In this document: in pieces, positions 44,961-58,500 of the stretch
Layout of the letters: every line of letters starts with the position of its first letter
How positions within the stretch are numbered: position 1 is the stretch's first letter
NCBI RefSeq assembly: GCF_051014445.1
Contig: NW_027488367.1
Coordinates: 29,621,501-29,685,500, forward strand
DNA: 64,000 nucleotides
Direction of reading: 5' to 3'
From: Colletes latitarsis
Taxonomy: Eukaryota; Arthropoda; Insecta; Hymenoptera; Colletidae
Translations under genes and position numbers: made by a program
The notes under the pieces: generated by a model
The model's input: the letters and a program-made list of their open reading frames with translations, nothing else
The model's database searches: none
Told to the model about the DNA's origin: nothing

Positions 44961-46219
44961 TGTTACGTATGTCGAACGTTTCGTTCCTCAAATTTTTCTT
45001 GTCACTTGCGTGCATTATGAAATCGCCCTGCTACTTATCTAACCTTTGAAATGGGGGTCACTTCCGTCGCGATGCAGCAGCCCGTTAATTAATACAATTC
45101 GGAGAATAGAGCAGCCCGTTAATTAATACAATTCGGAGAATAGTGCACACGGTGATTTCTAACGTACTTTTGAATCCGCCCCACACAGATTTTTTGGTAT
45201 ATAAACCCTGTGATTTCATTACTCGGGGGATCATAATCGTACCGTCACGTTAGAGTCAACGTCACGTCTCTTGTCACGCGTATACGATTTGATAGTCAGT
45301 TGTATCTTGCGAGATCGGGCTACCGTACCCTTTAGTATCAAACCATATAGAATCCGTGAACCGGCATAAATTCTATTGCGGCCTTTATTTCCAACTGACA
45401 TACCCCCGCATCGCCAGTGCGTCAACACCGTGCAAGGTCATTTTAGGTAAATATAATCATTCTTTGATCGCGACATAAGATACACGAAACAATTGTATTT
45501 TATTTGTTGATTTAAGAATATATCTACTTTTATTATCAAATCAGAGTTACCCAACTTCTTTAACCCACAATTATATAAAGCGATTATTATTAGTTAAACG
45601 TTCCCATAATAATATAACCTTACCGCTCGGGTTATATTATATTTAATAATTCACAGTTACGAGTTCAATTAACACATCCCCAAATCCAAATACAACCTCT
45701 TACAACCTAGTGGCTCCTCGATTACGCATCGAGTTCGTCCACGCAATCTATTACCATCCTAGCGGCTCCCTGATTTCGCATCAGGTTCGTCCGCATCCTA
45801 CAGCTCCCTGATTTCGCATCAGGTTCGTCTGTGATTTATCCAACCTCCCAGCAGCTCCTCGATTTCGCATTGAGTTCGTCTGCGTTTCTTCCAACCTCCT
45901 AGCAGCTCCCCGATTTCGCATTGGGTTCGTCTGCGTCGTTATCAACAATCCTAGTGACTCCCCGATTTCGCATCGGGTTCGTTCACGACGTTTCACCCTC
46001 CTACGGCTCCCTGGTTTCGCACCAGGTTCGTCCGTACGTGACTCCATCCCAGAGGCTCCCTGATTTCGCATCAGGTTCGTCCTCGCTATCAACTATCCTA
46101 GCGGCTCCCCGATTTCGCATCGGGTTCGTCCGTGTACCTAACTAACAAATTGATACCATATTCCATACTCTCTCTCGCACTCGCAGGCCACGCGCGCTGC
46201 ACGGCCCTGGCTCGTAACA
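44961..46219 (+). repeat. E2 3' LTR
   Basis: 1259 bp, at a constant offset of 9895 bp from the 5' LTR, with no difference seen by eye. It includes the 34-bp duplication (45076-45143), TATATAA (45198-45204) and the hairpin array. Confidence 0.95.
45710..46133 (+). repeat. nine-unit covarying hairpin array in E2 3' LTR
   Basis: The same nine 33-nt units as in the 5' LTR. If transcription ends downstream of it, the element RNA would carry the array at both ends. Confidence 0.9.
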
Positions 46220-49019
46220 CTGGATAGGATCACGTATCATTGTGGTACCACACTGAAACAGTCAATCAAACCTGGTTCCGATTAATATTTTAGAGGATAG
46301 CGGCGGTTAGGTTTGTGTCAGGTCTGGTATTTGCAATCATCTGACTCAGACTTTCGCATTCTTCGCATACTTGTTGGCCAGATCCTGGGCTTTTTTGGTT
46401 TGGATCACGTAGTAATGTGGTACCACACCGAAGCCGTCTATTAAACCTAGTTGCGATTAATATTTTAGAGGATAACGCCGGTTTTGTCTGGGTTAGGTCT
46501 GGTATTTGCCATCATCAAGCTCATACTTTCGCATTCTTCGCATACTTGTTGGCCAGATCCTGGGTATTTTCTGGTTTGGATCACGTAGTGTTGTGGTACC
46601 ACACCGAAACAGTCAATTAAACCTGGTTGCGATTAATATTTTAGAGGATAACGCCGGTAATGCCTGGGTTAGGTGTGGTATTTGCCGTCATCTAGCCTAT
46701 ACTTTCGTATTTTTCGCATACTTGAATGGCCAGATCCTGGGCTTTTTCTGGTTTGGATCACGTAGTAATGTGGTACCACACTGAAACAGTCAATTAAACC
46801 TGGTTCCGATTAATATTTTAGGGCATAATGCCGGTTATGTCTGGGTTAGGTCTGGTATTTGCTGTCATCTGACTCATACTTTCGCATTTTTCGCATACTT
46901 GTTGTCCAGATCCTGGATTTTGTCCGGTTTGGATCACGTAGTAATATGGTACCACACTGAAACAGTCAATTAAACCTGGTTCCGATTAATATTTTAGAGG
47001 ATAACGCCGGTTAGGTTTGTGTTAGGTCTGGTATTTGCAATCATCTGACTCAGACTTTCGCATTCTTCGCATACTTGTTGGCCAGATCCGGGGCTTTTTC
47101 TGGTTTGGATTACATAGTAATGTGGTACCACACCGAAATGGTCAATTAAACCTGGTTCCGATTAATATTTTAGAGGATAACGCCGGTTATGTCTGGGTTA
47201 TGTCTGGTATTTGCCATCATTTGACTCTTACTTTCGCATTTTTCGCATTCTTGTTGTCCAGATCCTGGATTTTTTCTGGTTTGGATTACATAGTAATGTG
47301 TACCACACCGAAATGTTAAATTAAACATGGTTCCGATTAATATTTTAGAGTATAACGCCGGTTAGGTTTGTGTTAGGTCTGGTATTTGCAATCATCTGCC
47401 TCATACTTTCGAATTTTTCGCATACTTGTTGGCCAGATCCTGGGTTTTTTCCGGTTTGGATCACCCAGTAATATGGAACCACACTGAAACAGTCAATTAA
47501 ACCTGATTCCGATTAATATTTTAGGGGATAGCGCCGGTTAGGTTTGTGTTAGGTCTGGTATTTGCAATCATCTGACTCAGACTTTCGCATTCTTCGCATA
47601 CTTGTTGGCCAGATCCTGGGTTTTTTCCGGTTTGGATCACGTAGTAATATGGAACCACACTGAAACACTCAATTAAACCTGGTTCCGATTAATGTTTTAG
47701 GGGATAGCGCCGGTTAGGTTTGTGTTAGGTCTGGTATTTGCAATCATCTGACTCAGACTTTCGTATTCTTCACATACTTGTTGGCCAGATCCTGTGCTTT
47801 TTCTGGTTTGGATTACATAGTAATGTGGTACCACACCGAAATGGTCAATTAAACCTGGTTCCGATTAATATTTTAGAGTATAACGCCGGTTAGGTTTGTG
47901 TTAGGTCTGGTATTTGCAATCATCTGCCTCATACTTTCGAATTTTTCGCATACTTGTTGGCCAGATCCTGGGCTTTTTCTGGTTTGGATCACGTAGTAAT
48001 GTGGTACCACACCGAAGCGGTCTATTAAACCTGGTTGCGATTATTATTTTAGAGGATAACGCCGGTAATGCCTGGGTTAGGTGTGGTATTTGCCGTCATC
48101 TAGCTCATACTTTCGCATTTTTCGCATAGTTGAATGGCCAGATCCTGGGCTTTTTCTGGATTGGATCACGTAGTAATGTGGTACCACACTGAAACAGTCA
48201 ATTAAACCTGGTTCCGATTAATATTTTAGGGCATAATGCCGGTTATGTCTGGGTTAGGTCTGGTATTTGCTATCATCTGACTCATATTTTCGCATTTTTC
48301 GCATACTTGTTGTCCAGATCCTGGATTTTGTCCGGTTTGGATCACGTAGTAATATGGTACCACACTGAAACAGTCAATTAAACCTGGTTCCGATTAATAT
48401 TTTAGAGGATAGCGACGGTTAGGTTTGTGTCTGGTCTGGTATTTGCAATCATCTGACTCAGACTTTCGCATTCTACGCATACTTGTTGGCCAGATCCTGG
48501 GCTTTTTCTGGTTTGGATCACGTAGTAATGTGGTACCACACCGAAACGGTCTATTAAACCTGGTTGCGATTAATATTTTAGAGGATAACGCCGGTAATGC
48601 CTGGGTTAGGTGTGGTATTTGCCGTCATCTAGCCTATACTTTCGCATTTTCCGCATACTTGAATGGCCAGATCCTGGGCTTTTTCTGGTTCGGATCACGT
48701 AGTAATGTGGTACCACACTGAAACAGTCAATTAAACCTGGTTCCGATTAATATTTTAGGGCATAATGCCGGTTATGTCTGGGTTAGGTCTGGTATTTGCT
48801 GTCATCTGACTCATACTTTCGCATTTTTCGCATACTTGTTGTCCAGATCCTGGATTTTGTCCGGTTTGGATCACGTAGTAATATGGTACCACACTGAAAC
48901 AGTCAATTAAACCTGGTTCCGATTAATATTTTAGAGGATAACGCCGGTTATGTCTGGGTTATGTCTGGTATTTGCAATCATCTGCCTCATAGTTTCGCAT
49001 TTTTCGCATACTTGAATGG

Positions 49020-50030
49020 CCAGGTCCTGGGTATTTTCTGGTTTGGATCAGGTAGTGTTGTGGTACCACACCGAAACAGTCAATTAAACGTGGTTCCGAT
49101 TAATATTTTAGAGGATAACGCCGGTTATGTCTGGGTTATGTCTGGTATTTGCAATCATCTGTCTCATACTTTCGCATTTTTCGAATACCTGTTGGCCAGA
49201 TACTGGGTTTTCTCAGGTTTGATTACGTAGTAATGTGGTACCGTACCGAAACAGTCAATTTAACCTGGTTCCGATTAATATTTTAGAAGATAACGCCGGT
49301 TATGTCTGGATTAGGTCTGGTATTTGCCATCATACGACTCATACTTTCGCATTCTTCGCATACTTGTTGGCCAGACCCTGACTTTTTCGGATTTGGATCA
49401 CGTAGTAATCTGGCACCACACCGAAACTGTCAATTAAACCTAGTTGCGATTAATATTTTAGAGGATAACGCCGGTTGTGTCTGGGTTATGTCTGGTATTT
49501 GCAATCATCTGTCTCATACTTTCGCATTTTTCGCATACTTGAATGGCCAGGTCCTGGGTATTTTCTGGTTTGGATCAGGTAGTGTTGTGGTACCACACCG
49601 AAACAGTCAATTAAACGTGGTTCCGATTAATATTTTAGAGGATAACGCCGGTTATGTCTGGGTTATGTCTGGTATTTGCAATCATCTGTCTCATACTTTC
49701 GCATTTTTCGAATACCTGTTGGCCAGATACTGGGTTTTTTCAGGTTTGATTACGTAGTAATGTGGTACCGTACCGAAACAGTCAATTTAACCTGGTTCCG
49801 ATTAATATTTTAGAAGATAACGCCGGTTATGTCTGGATTAGGTCTGGTATTTGCCATCATACGACTCATACTTTCGCATTCTTCGCATACTTGATGGCCA
49901 GACCCTGACTTTTTCGGATTTGGATCACGTAGTAATCTGGCACCACACCGAAACTGTCAATTAAACCTAGTTGCGATTAATATTTTAGAGGATAACGCCG
50001 GTTGTGTCTGGGTTATGTCTGGTATTTGCA
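49020..50030. repeat. 3-monomer higher-order repeat, 527 bp
   Basis: The stretch from about 49020 recurs 527 bp further on: TTTCAGGTTTGATTACG-type monomers at 49212 and 49740, and CATACGACTCATAC at 49330 and 49857. Copies differ by few bases, indicating a recent local duplication. Confidence 0.75.
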
Positions 50031-52539
50031 ATCATCTGTCTCATACTTTCGCATTTTCCACATACTTGTTGTCCAGATCCTGGATTTTGTCCGGTTTGGG
50101 TCACGTAGTAATATGGTACCACACTGAAACAGTCAATTGAACCTTGTTCCGATTAATATTTTAGAGGATAACGCCGGTCAGGTTTGTGTTAGGTCTGGTA
50201 TTTGCAATCATCTGACTCAGACTTTCGCATTCTTCGCATACTTGTTGGCCAGATCCTGGGTTTTTTCCGGTTTGGATCACGTTGTAATATGGTACCACAC
50301 CGAAGCCGTCAATTAAACCTGGTTCCGATTAATATTTTAGAGGATAACGCCGGTTAGGTTTGTGTTATGTCTGGTATTTGCAATCATCTGACTCATACTT
50401 TCGCATTCTTCGCATACTTGTTGTCCAGATCCTGGATTTTGTCCGGATTGGATCACGTAGTAATATGGTACCACACTGAAACAGTCAATTAAACGTGGTT
50501 CCGATTAATATTTTAGAGGTTAACGCCGGTTATGTCTGGGTCAGTTTAGGTATTTGCAATCATCTGGCTCATACATTCGCATTTTTCGAATTGCTGTTGG
50601 CCAGATCCTAGGTTTTTTTCTGGTTTGATTACGTAGTAATGTGGTGCCACCACGAAGCAGTCAATTAAACCTGGTTGCGATTTATATGTTAGAAGATAAC
50701 GCCGGTTATGTCTGGGTTAGGTCTGGTATTTGCCATCATCTGACTCATACTTTCGCATTCTTCGCATACTTGTTGGCCAGATCCTGGGTCTCTTCCAGTT
50801 TGGATCACGTAGTATTGTAGTATCACACCGAACTGGTCAATTAAACCTGGTTGCGACTAATATGTTAAAAGATAACGCCGGTTATGTCTGGGTTAGGTCT
50901 AGTATTTGCAATCATCTGCCTCATACTTTCGAATTTTTCGCATACTTGCTGGCCAGATCCTGGGGTTTTTTCGGTTTGGATCACGTAGTAATGTGGTACA
51001 ACACCGAAGCCGTCTATTAAACCTAGTTGCGATTAATATTTTAGAGGATAACGCCGGTTATGTCTGGGTTAGGTCTGGTATTTGCCATCATCAAGCTCAT
51101 ACTTTCGCATTTTTCGCATTCTTGAATGGCCAGGTCCTGGGTTTTTTCTGATTTGGATCACGTAGTAATGTGGTACTACACTGAAACAGTCAATTAAACG
51201 TGGTTCCGATTAATATCTTGGAGGATAACGCCGGTTATGTCTGGGTTAGTTCTGGTATTTGCAATCATCTTGCTCATGCTTTCGCATTTTTCGAATACCT
51301 GTTGGCCAGATCCTGGGTTTTTTCTGGTTTGGATCACGTAGTATTGTGGTATCACACCGAAACAGACAATTAAGCCTGGTTCCGATTAATATTTTAGAGG
51401 ATAACGCCGGTTAGGTTTGTGTCAGGCATGGTATATGCCATCATCTAGCTCATACTTTCGCATTTTTCGCATACTTGTTGGCCAGATCCTGGGCTTTTTC
51501 TGATTTGGATCACGTAGTAATGTGGTACCACACTGAAACAGTCAATTAAACCTGGTTCCGTTTAATATTATAGAGGATAACGGCGGTTAGGTTTGTGTTA
51601 GGTCTGGTATTTGCAATCATCAGACTCATACTTTCGCATTCTTCGCATACTTGTTGTCCAGATCCTGGATTTTTTCTGGGTTGGATTACATAGTAATGTG
51701 GTACCACACCGAAATGGTCAATTAAACCTGGTTCCGATTAATATTTTAGAGGATAACGCCGGTTAGGTTTGTGTTAGGTCTGGTATTTGCAATCATCTGC
51801 CTCATACTTTCCAATTTTTCGCATACTTGTTGGCCAGATCCTGGGCTTTTTCTGGTTTGGATCACGTAGTAATGTGGTACCACATCGAAACGGTCTATCA
51901 AACCTGGTTGCGATTATTATTTTAGAGGATAACGCCGGTAATGCCTGGGTTAGGTGTGGTATTTGCCGTCATCTAGCTCATACTTTCGCATTTTTCGCAT
52001 ACTTGAATGGCCAGATCCTGGGCTTTTTCAGGTTTGGATCACGTAGTAATGTGGTACCACACTGAAACAGTCAATTAAACCTGGTTCCGATTAATATTTT
52101 AGGGCATAATGCCGGTTATGTCTGGGTTAGGTCTGGTATTTGCTATCATCTGACTCATACTTTCGCATTCTTCGCATACTTGTTGTCCAGATCCTGGATT
52201 TTGTCCGGTTTGGATCACGTAGTAATATGGTACCACACTGAAACAGTCAATTAAACCTGGTTCCGATTAATATTTTAGAGGATAACGACGGTTTGTTTTG
52301 TGTTAGGTCTGGTATTTGCAATCATCTGACTCAGACTTTCGCATTCTTCGCATACTTGTTGGCCAGATCCTGGGTTTTTTCCGGTTTGGATCACGTAGTA
52401 ATGTGGTACCACACTGAAACAGTCAATTAAACCTGGTTCCGATTGATATTATAGAGGATAGCGGCGGTTAGGTTTGTGTCAGGTCTGGTATTTGCAATCA
52501 TCTGACTCAGACTTTCGCATTCTTCGCATACTTGTTGGC

Positions 52540-55500
52540 CAGATCCGGGGCATTTTCTGATTTGGATCACGTAGTAATGTGGTACTACACTGAAACAGTC
52601 AATTAAACGTGGTTCCGATTAATATTTTAGAGGATAACGCCGGTTATGTCTGGGTTAGTTCAGGTATTTGCAATCATCTGGCTCATACATTCGCATTTTT
52701 CGAATTCCTGTTGGCCAGATCCTGGGTTTTTTTCTGGTCTGATTACGTAGTAATGTGGTGCCACAACGAAACAGTCAATTAAACCCGCTCGCGATTAATA
52801 TTTTGGAGGATAACGCCGGTTATGTCTGAGTTACGTCTGGTATTTGCCAATACCTAGCTCATTCTTTCGCATTTTTCGCATACTTGTTGGCCAGATCCTG
52901 GGCTTTTTCTGGCTTGGATCACGTAGTATTGTGGTACCACACTGAAACAGTCAATTAAACCTGGCTGCGATAAATATTCTAGAAGATAACGCCGGTTATG
53001 CCTGGGTTATGTCTGGTATTTGCAATCATTTGACTCATACTTTCGCATTTTTCGCATACTTATTGTCCAGATCCTGGATTTTTTCTGGTTTGGATTACAT
53101 GGTAACGTGGTACCACACTGAAACAGTCAATTAAACCTGGTTCCGATTAATATTTTAGAAGATAACGCCGGTTATGTCTGGGTTAGGTCTGGTATTTGCC
53201 ATCATATGACTCGTACTTTCGCATTCTTCGCATACTTGTTGGCCAGATCCTGACTTTTTCTGATTTGGATCACGTAGTAATCTGGCACCACACCGAAACT
53301 GTCAATTATACCTGGTTGCGATTAATATTTTAGAAGATAACGCCGGTTATGTCTGGGTAAGGTCTGGTATTTGCTATCATCTGACTCATACTTTCGCATT
53401 TTTCGCATACTTGTTGTCCAAATCCTGGATTTTGTCCGGTTTGGGTCACGTAGTAATATGGTACCACACTGAAACAGTCAATCAAACCTGGTTCCGATTA
53501 ATATTTTAGAGGGTAACGCCGGTTAGGTTTGTGTTAGGTCTGGTATTTGCAATCATCTGACTCAGACTTTCGCATTCATCCCATACTTGTTGGCCAGATC
53601 CTGGGTTTTTTCCGGTTTGGATCACGTAGTAATATGGTACCACACTGAAACAGTCAATTAAACCTGGTTCCGATTAATATTTTAGAGGATAACCCCGGTT
53701 AGGTTTATGTTAGGTCTGGTTTTTGCAATCATCTGACTCAGATTTTCGCATTCTTCGCATACTTGTTGGCCATATCCTGGGCTTTTTCTGGATTGGATCA
53801 CGTAGTAATGTGGTACTACACTGAAACAGTCAATTAAACGTGGTTCCGATTAATATTTTAGAGGATAGCGCCGGTTATGTCTGGGTTAGTTCAGGTATTT
53901 GCAATCATCTGGCTCGTACATTCGCATTTTTCGAATTCCTGTTGGCCAGATCCTGGGCTTTTTCTGGTTTGGATCACGTAGTAATGTAGTACTACACTGA
54001 AACAGTCAATTAAACGTGGTTCCGATTAATATTTTAGAGGATAACGCCGGTTATGTCTGGGTTATGTCTGGTATTTGCCATCATTTGACTCTTACTTTCG
54101 CATTTTTCGCATACTTGTTGTCCAGATCCTGGATTTTTTCTGGTTTGGATTACATAGTAATGTGTACCACACCGAAATGTTCAATTAAACATGGTTCCGA
54201 TTAATATTTTAGAGTATAACGCCGGTTATGTTTGTGTTAGGTCTGGTATTTGCAATCATCTGCCTCATACTTTCGAATTTTTCGCATACTTGTTGGCCAG
54301 ATCCTGGGTTTTTCCGGTTTCGATCACGTAGTAATATGGCACCACACTGGAACAGTCAATTAAACCTGGTTCCGATTAATATTTTAGAGGATAGCGACGC
54401 TTAGGTTTGTGTCTGGTCTGGTATTTGCAATCATCTGACTCAGACTTTCGCATTCTTCGCATACTTGTTGGCCAGATCCTGGGTTTTTTCCGGTTTGGAT
54501 CACGTAGTAATGTGGTACCACACTGAAACAGTCAATTAAACCTGGTTCCGATTGATATTATAGAGGATAACGGAGGTTAGGTTTGTGTTAGGTCTGGTAT
54601 TTGGAATCAGCTGCCTCATACTTTCGCATTTTTCGCATACTTGAATGGCCAGATCCTGGGTTTTTGTCTGGATAGGATCACGTATCATTGTGGTACCACA
54701 CTGAAACAGTCAATCAAACCTGGTTCCGATTAATATTTTAGAGGATAGCGGCGGTTAGGTTTGTGTCAGGTCTGGTATTTGCAATCATCTGACTCAGACT
54801 TTCGCATTCTTCCCATACTTGTTGGCCAGATCCTGGGCTTTTTTGGTTTGGATCACGCAGTAATGTGGTACCACACCGAAGCCGTCTATTAAACCTAGTT
54901 GCGATTAATATTTTAGAGGATAACGCCGGTTTTGTCTGGGTTAGGTCTGGTATTTGCCATCATCAAGCTCATACTTTCGCATTCTTCGCATACTTGTTGG
55001 CCAGATCCTGGGTATTTTCTGGTTTGATTACGTAGTAATGTGGTGCCACAACGAAACAGTCAATTAAACCCGCTCGCGATTAATATTTTGGAGGATAACG
55101 CCGGTTATGTCTGAGTTACGTCTGGTATTTGCAATCATCTGACTCAGACTTTCGCATTCTTCGCATACTTGTTGGCCAGATCCTGGGCTTTTTCTGGATT
55201 GGATCACGTAGTAATGTGGTACTACACTGAAACAGTCAATTAAACGTGGTTCCGATTAATATTTTAGAGGATAACGCCGGTTATGTCTGGGTTAGTTCAG
55301 GTATTTGCAATCATCTGGCTCATACATTCGCATTTTTCGAATTCCTGTTGGCCAGATCCTGGGCTTTTTCTGGTTTGGATCACATAGTAATGTGGTACTA
55401 CACTGAAACAGTCAATTAAACGTGGTTCCGATTAATATTTTAGAGGATAACGCCGGTTATGTCTGGGATATGTCTGGTATTTGCCATCATTTGACTCTTA

Positions 55501-58500
55501 CTTTCGCATTTTTCGCATACTTGTTGTCCAGATCCTGGATTTTTTCTGGTTTGGATTACATAGTAATGTGTACCACACCGAAATGTTCAATTAAACATGG
55601 TTCCGATTAATATTTTAGAGTATAACGCCGGTTATGTTTGTGTTAGGTCTGGTATTTGCAATCATCTGCCTCATACTTTCGAATTTTTCGCATACTTGTT
55701 GGCCAGATCCTGGGTTTTTCCGGTTTCGATCACGTAGTAATATGGCACCACACTGAAACAGTCAATTAAACCTGGTTCCGATTAATATTTTAGAGGATAG
55801 CGACGCTTAGGTTTGTGTCTGGTCTGGTATTTGCAATCATCTGACTCAGACTTTCGCATTCTTCGCATACTTGTTGGCCAGATCCTGGGTTTTTTCCGGT
55901 TTGGATCACGTAGTAATGTGGTACCACACTGAAACAGTCAATTAAACCTGGTTCCGATTGATATTATAGAGGATAACGGAGGTTAGGTTTGTATTAGGTC
56001 TGGTATTTGGAATCAGCTGCCTCATACTTTCGCATTTTTCGCATACTTGAATGGCCAGATCCTGGGTTTTTGTCTGGATAGGATCACGTATCATTGTGGT
56101 ACCACACTGAAACAGTCAATCAAACCTGGTTCCGATTAATATTTTAGAGGATAGCGGCGGTTAGGTTTGTGTTAGGTCTGGTATTTGGAATCAGCTGCCT
56201 CATACTTTCGCATTCTTCGCATACTTGTTGGCCAGATCCTGGGTTTTTTCCGGTTTGGATCACGTAGTAATGTGGTACCACACTGAAACAGTCAATTAAA
56301 CCTGGTTCCGATTGATATTATAGAGGATAACGGCGGTTAGGTTTGTGTTAGGTCTGGTATTTGGAATCAGCTGCCTCATACTTTCGCATTTTTCGCATAC
56401 TTGAATGGCCAGATCCTGGGTTTTTGTCTGGATAGGATCACGTATCATTGTGGTACCACACTGAAACAGTCAATTAAACCTGGCTGCGATTAATATTTTA
56501 GAGGATAACGCCGGTAATGCCTGGGTTAGGTGTGGTATTTGCCGTCATCTAGCCTATACTTTCGTATTTTTCGCATACTTGAATGGCCAGATCCTGGGCT
56601 TTTTCTGGTTTGGATCACGTAGTAATGTGGTACCACACTGAAACAGTCAATTAAACCTGGTTCCGATTAATATTTTAGGGCATAATGCCGGTTATGTCTG
56701 GGTTAGGTCTGGTATTTGCTGTCATCTGACTCATACTTTCGCATTTTTCGCATACTTGTCCAGATCCTGGATTTTGTCCGGTTTGGATCACGTAGTAATA
56801 TGGTACCACACTGAAACAGTCAATCAAACCTGGTTCCGATTAATATTTTAGAGGATAGCGGCGGTTAGGTTTGTGTCAGGTCTGGTATTTGCAATCATCT
56901 GACTCAGACTTTCGCATTCTTCGCATACTTGTTGGCCAGATCCGGGCATTTTCTGATTTGGATCACGTAGTAATGTGGTACTACACTGAAACAGTCAATT
57001 AAACGTGGTTCCGATTAATATTTTAGAGGATAACGCCGGTTATGTCTGGGTTAGTTCAGGTATTTGCAATCATCTGGCTCATACATTCGCATTTTTCGAA
57101 TTCCTGTTGGCCAGATCCTGGGTATTTTTCTGGTCTGATTACGTAGTAATGTGGTGCCACAACGAAACAGTCAATTAAACCCGCTCGCGATTAATATTTT
57201 GGAGGATAACGCCGGTTATGTCTGAGTTACGTCTGGTATTTGCCAATACCTAGCTCATTCTTTCGCATTTTTCGCATACTTGTTGGCCAGATCCTGGGCT
57301 TTTTCTGGCTTGGATCACGTAGTATTGTGGTACCACACTGAAACAGTCAATTAAACCTGGCTGCGATAAATATTCTAGAAGATAACGCCGGTTATGCCTG
57401 GGTTATGTCTGGTATTTGCAATCATTTGACTCATACTTTCGCATTTTTCGCATACTTATTGTCCAGATCCTGGATTTTTTCTGGTTTGGATTACATGGTA
57501 ACGTGGTACCACACTGAAACAGTCAATTAAACCTGGTTCCGATTAATATTTTAGAAGATAACGCCGGTTATGTCTGGGTTAGGTCTGGTATTTGCCATCA
57601 TATGACTCGTACTTTCGCATTCTTCGCATACTTGTTGGCCAGATCCTGACTTTTTCTGATTTGGATCACGTAGTAATCTGGCACCACACCGAAACTGTCA
57701 ATTATACCTGGTTGCGATTAATATTTTAGAAGATAACGCCGGTTATGTCTGGGTAAGGTCTGGTATTTGCTATCATCTGACTCAGACTTTCGCATTTTTC
57801 GCATACTTGTTTTCCAAATCCTGGATTTTGTCCGGTTTGGGTCACGTAGTAATATGGTACCACACTGAAACAGTCAATCAAACCTGGTTCCGATTAATAT
57901 TTTAGAGGGTAACGCCGGTTAGGTTTGTGTTAGGTCTGGTATTTGCAATCATCTGACTCAGACTTTCGCATTCATCCCATACTTGTTGGCCAGATCCTGG
58001 GTTTTTTCCGGTTTGGATCACGTAGTAATATGGTACCACACTGAAACAGTCAATTAAACCTGGTTCCGATTAATATTTTAGAGGATAACCCCGGTTAGGT
58101 TTATGTTAGGTCTGGTTTTTGCAATCATCTGACTCAGATTTTCGCATTCTTCGCATACTTGTTGGCCAGATCCTGGGCTTTTTCTGGTTTGGATCACGTA
58201 GTAATGTGGTACTACACTGAAACAGTCAATTAAACGTGGTTCCGATTAATATTTTAGAGGATAGCGCCGGTTATGTCTGGGTTAGTTCAGGTATTTGCAA
58301 TCATCTGGCTCATACATTCGCATTTTTCGAATTCCTGTTGGCCAGATCCTGGGTTTTTTCTGGTTTGATTACGTATTAATGTGGTGCCACAACGAAACAG
58401 TCAATTAATCCCGCTCGCGATTAATATTTTGGAGGATAACGCCGGTTATGTCTGAGTTACGTCTAGTATTTGCCAATACCAAGCTCATTCTTTCGCATTT

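Larger units (their letters stand above)
35066..46219 (+). mobile_element. E2: errantivirus-like LTR element with env and a Tudor-domain ORF, 11154 bp
   Basis: Two 1259-bp LTRs, TG...CA ends with a TGTTACG/CGTAACA terminal inverted repeat, a 4-bp duplication, a primer-binding site, gag, pol, an F-like env, a fourth ORF and a G-rich polypurine tract. This layout is that of an insect endogenous retrovirus in Ty3/Gypsy. The fourth ORF and the hairpin array in the LTRs are not part of the usual errantivirus plan as I know it. The LTRs show no difference by eye and all four reading frames are open, so the copy looks young and possibly active. Confidence 0.96.
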
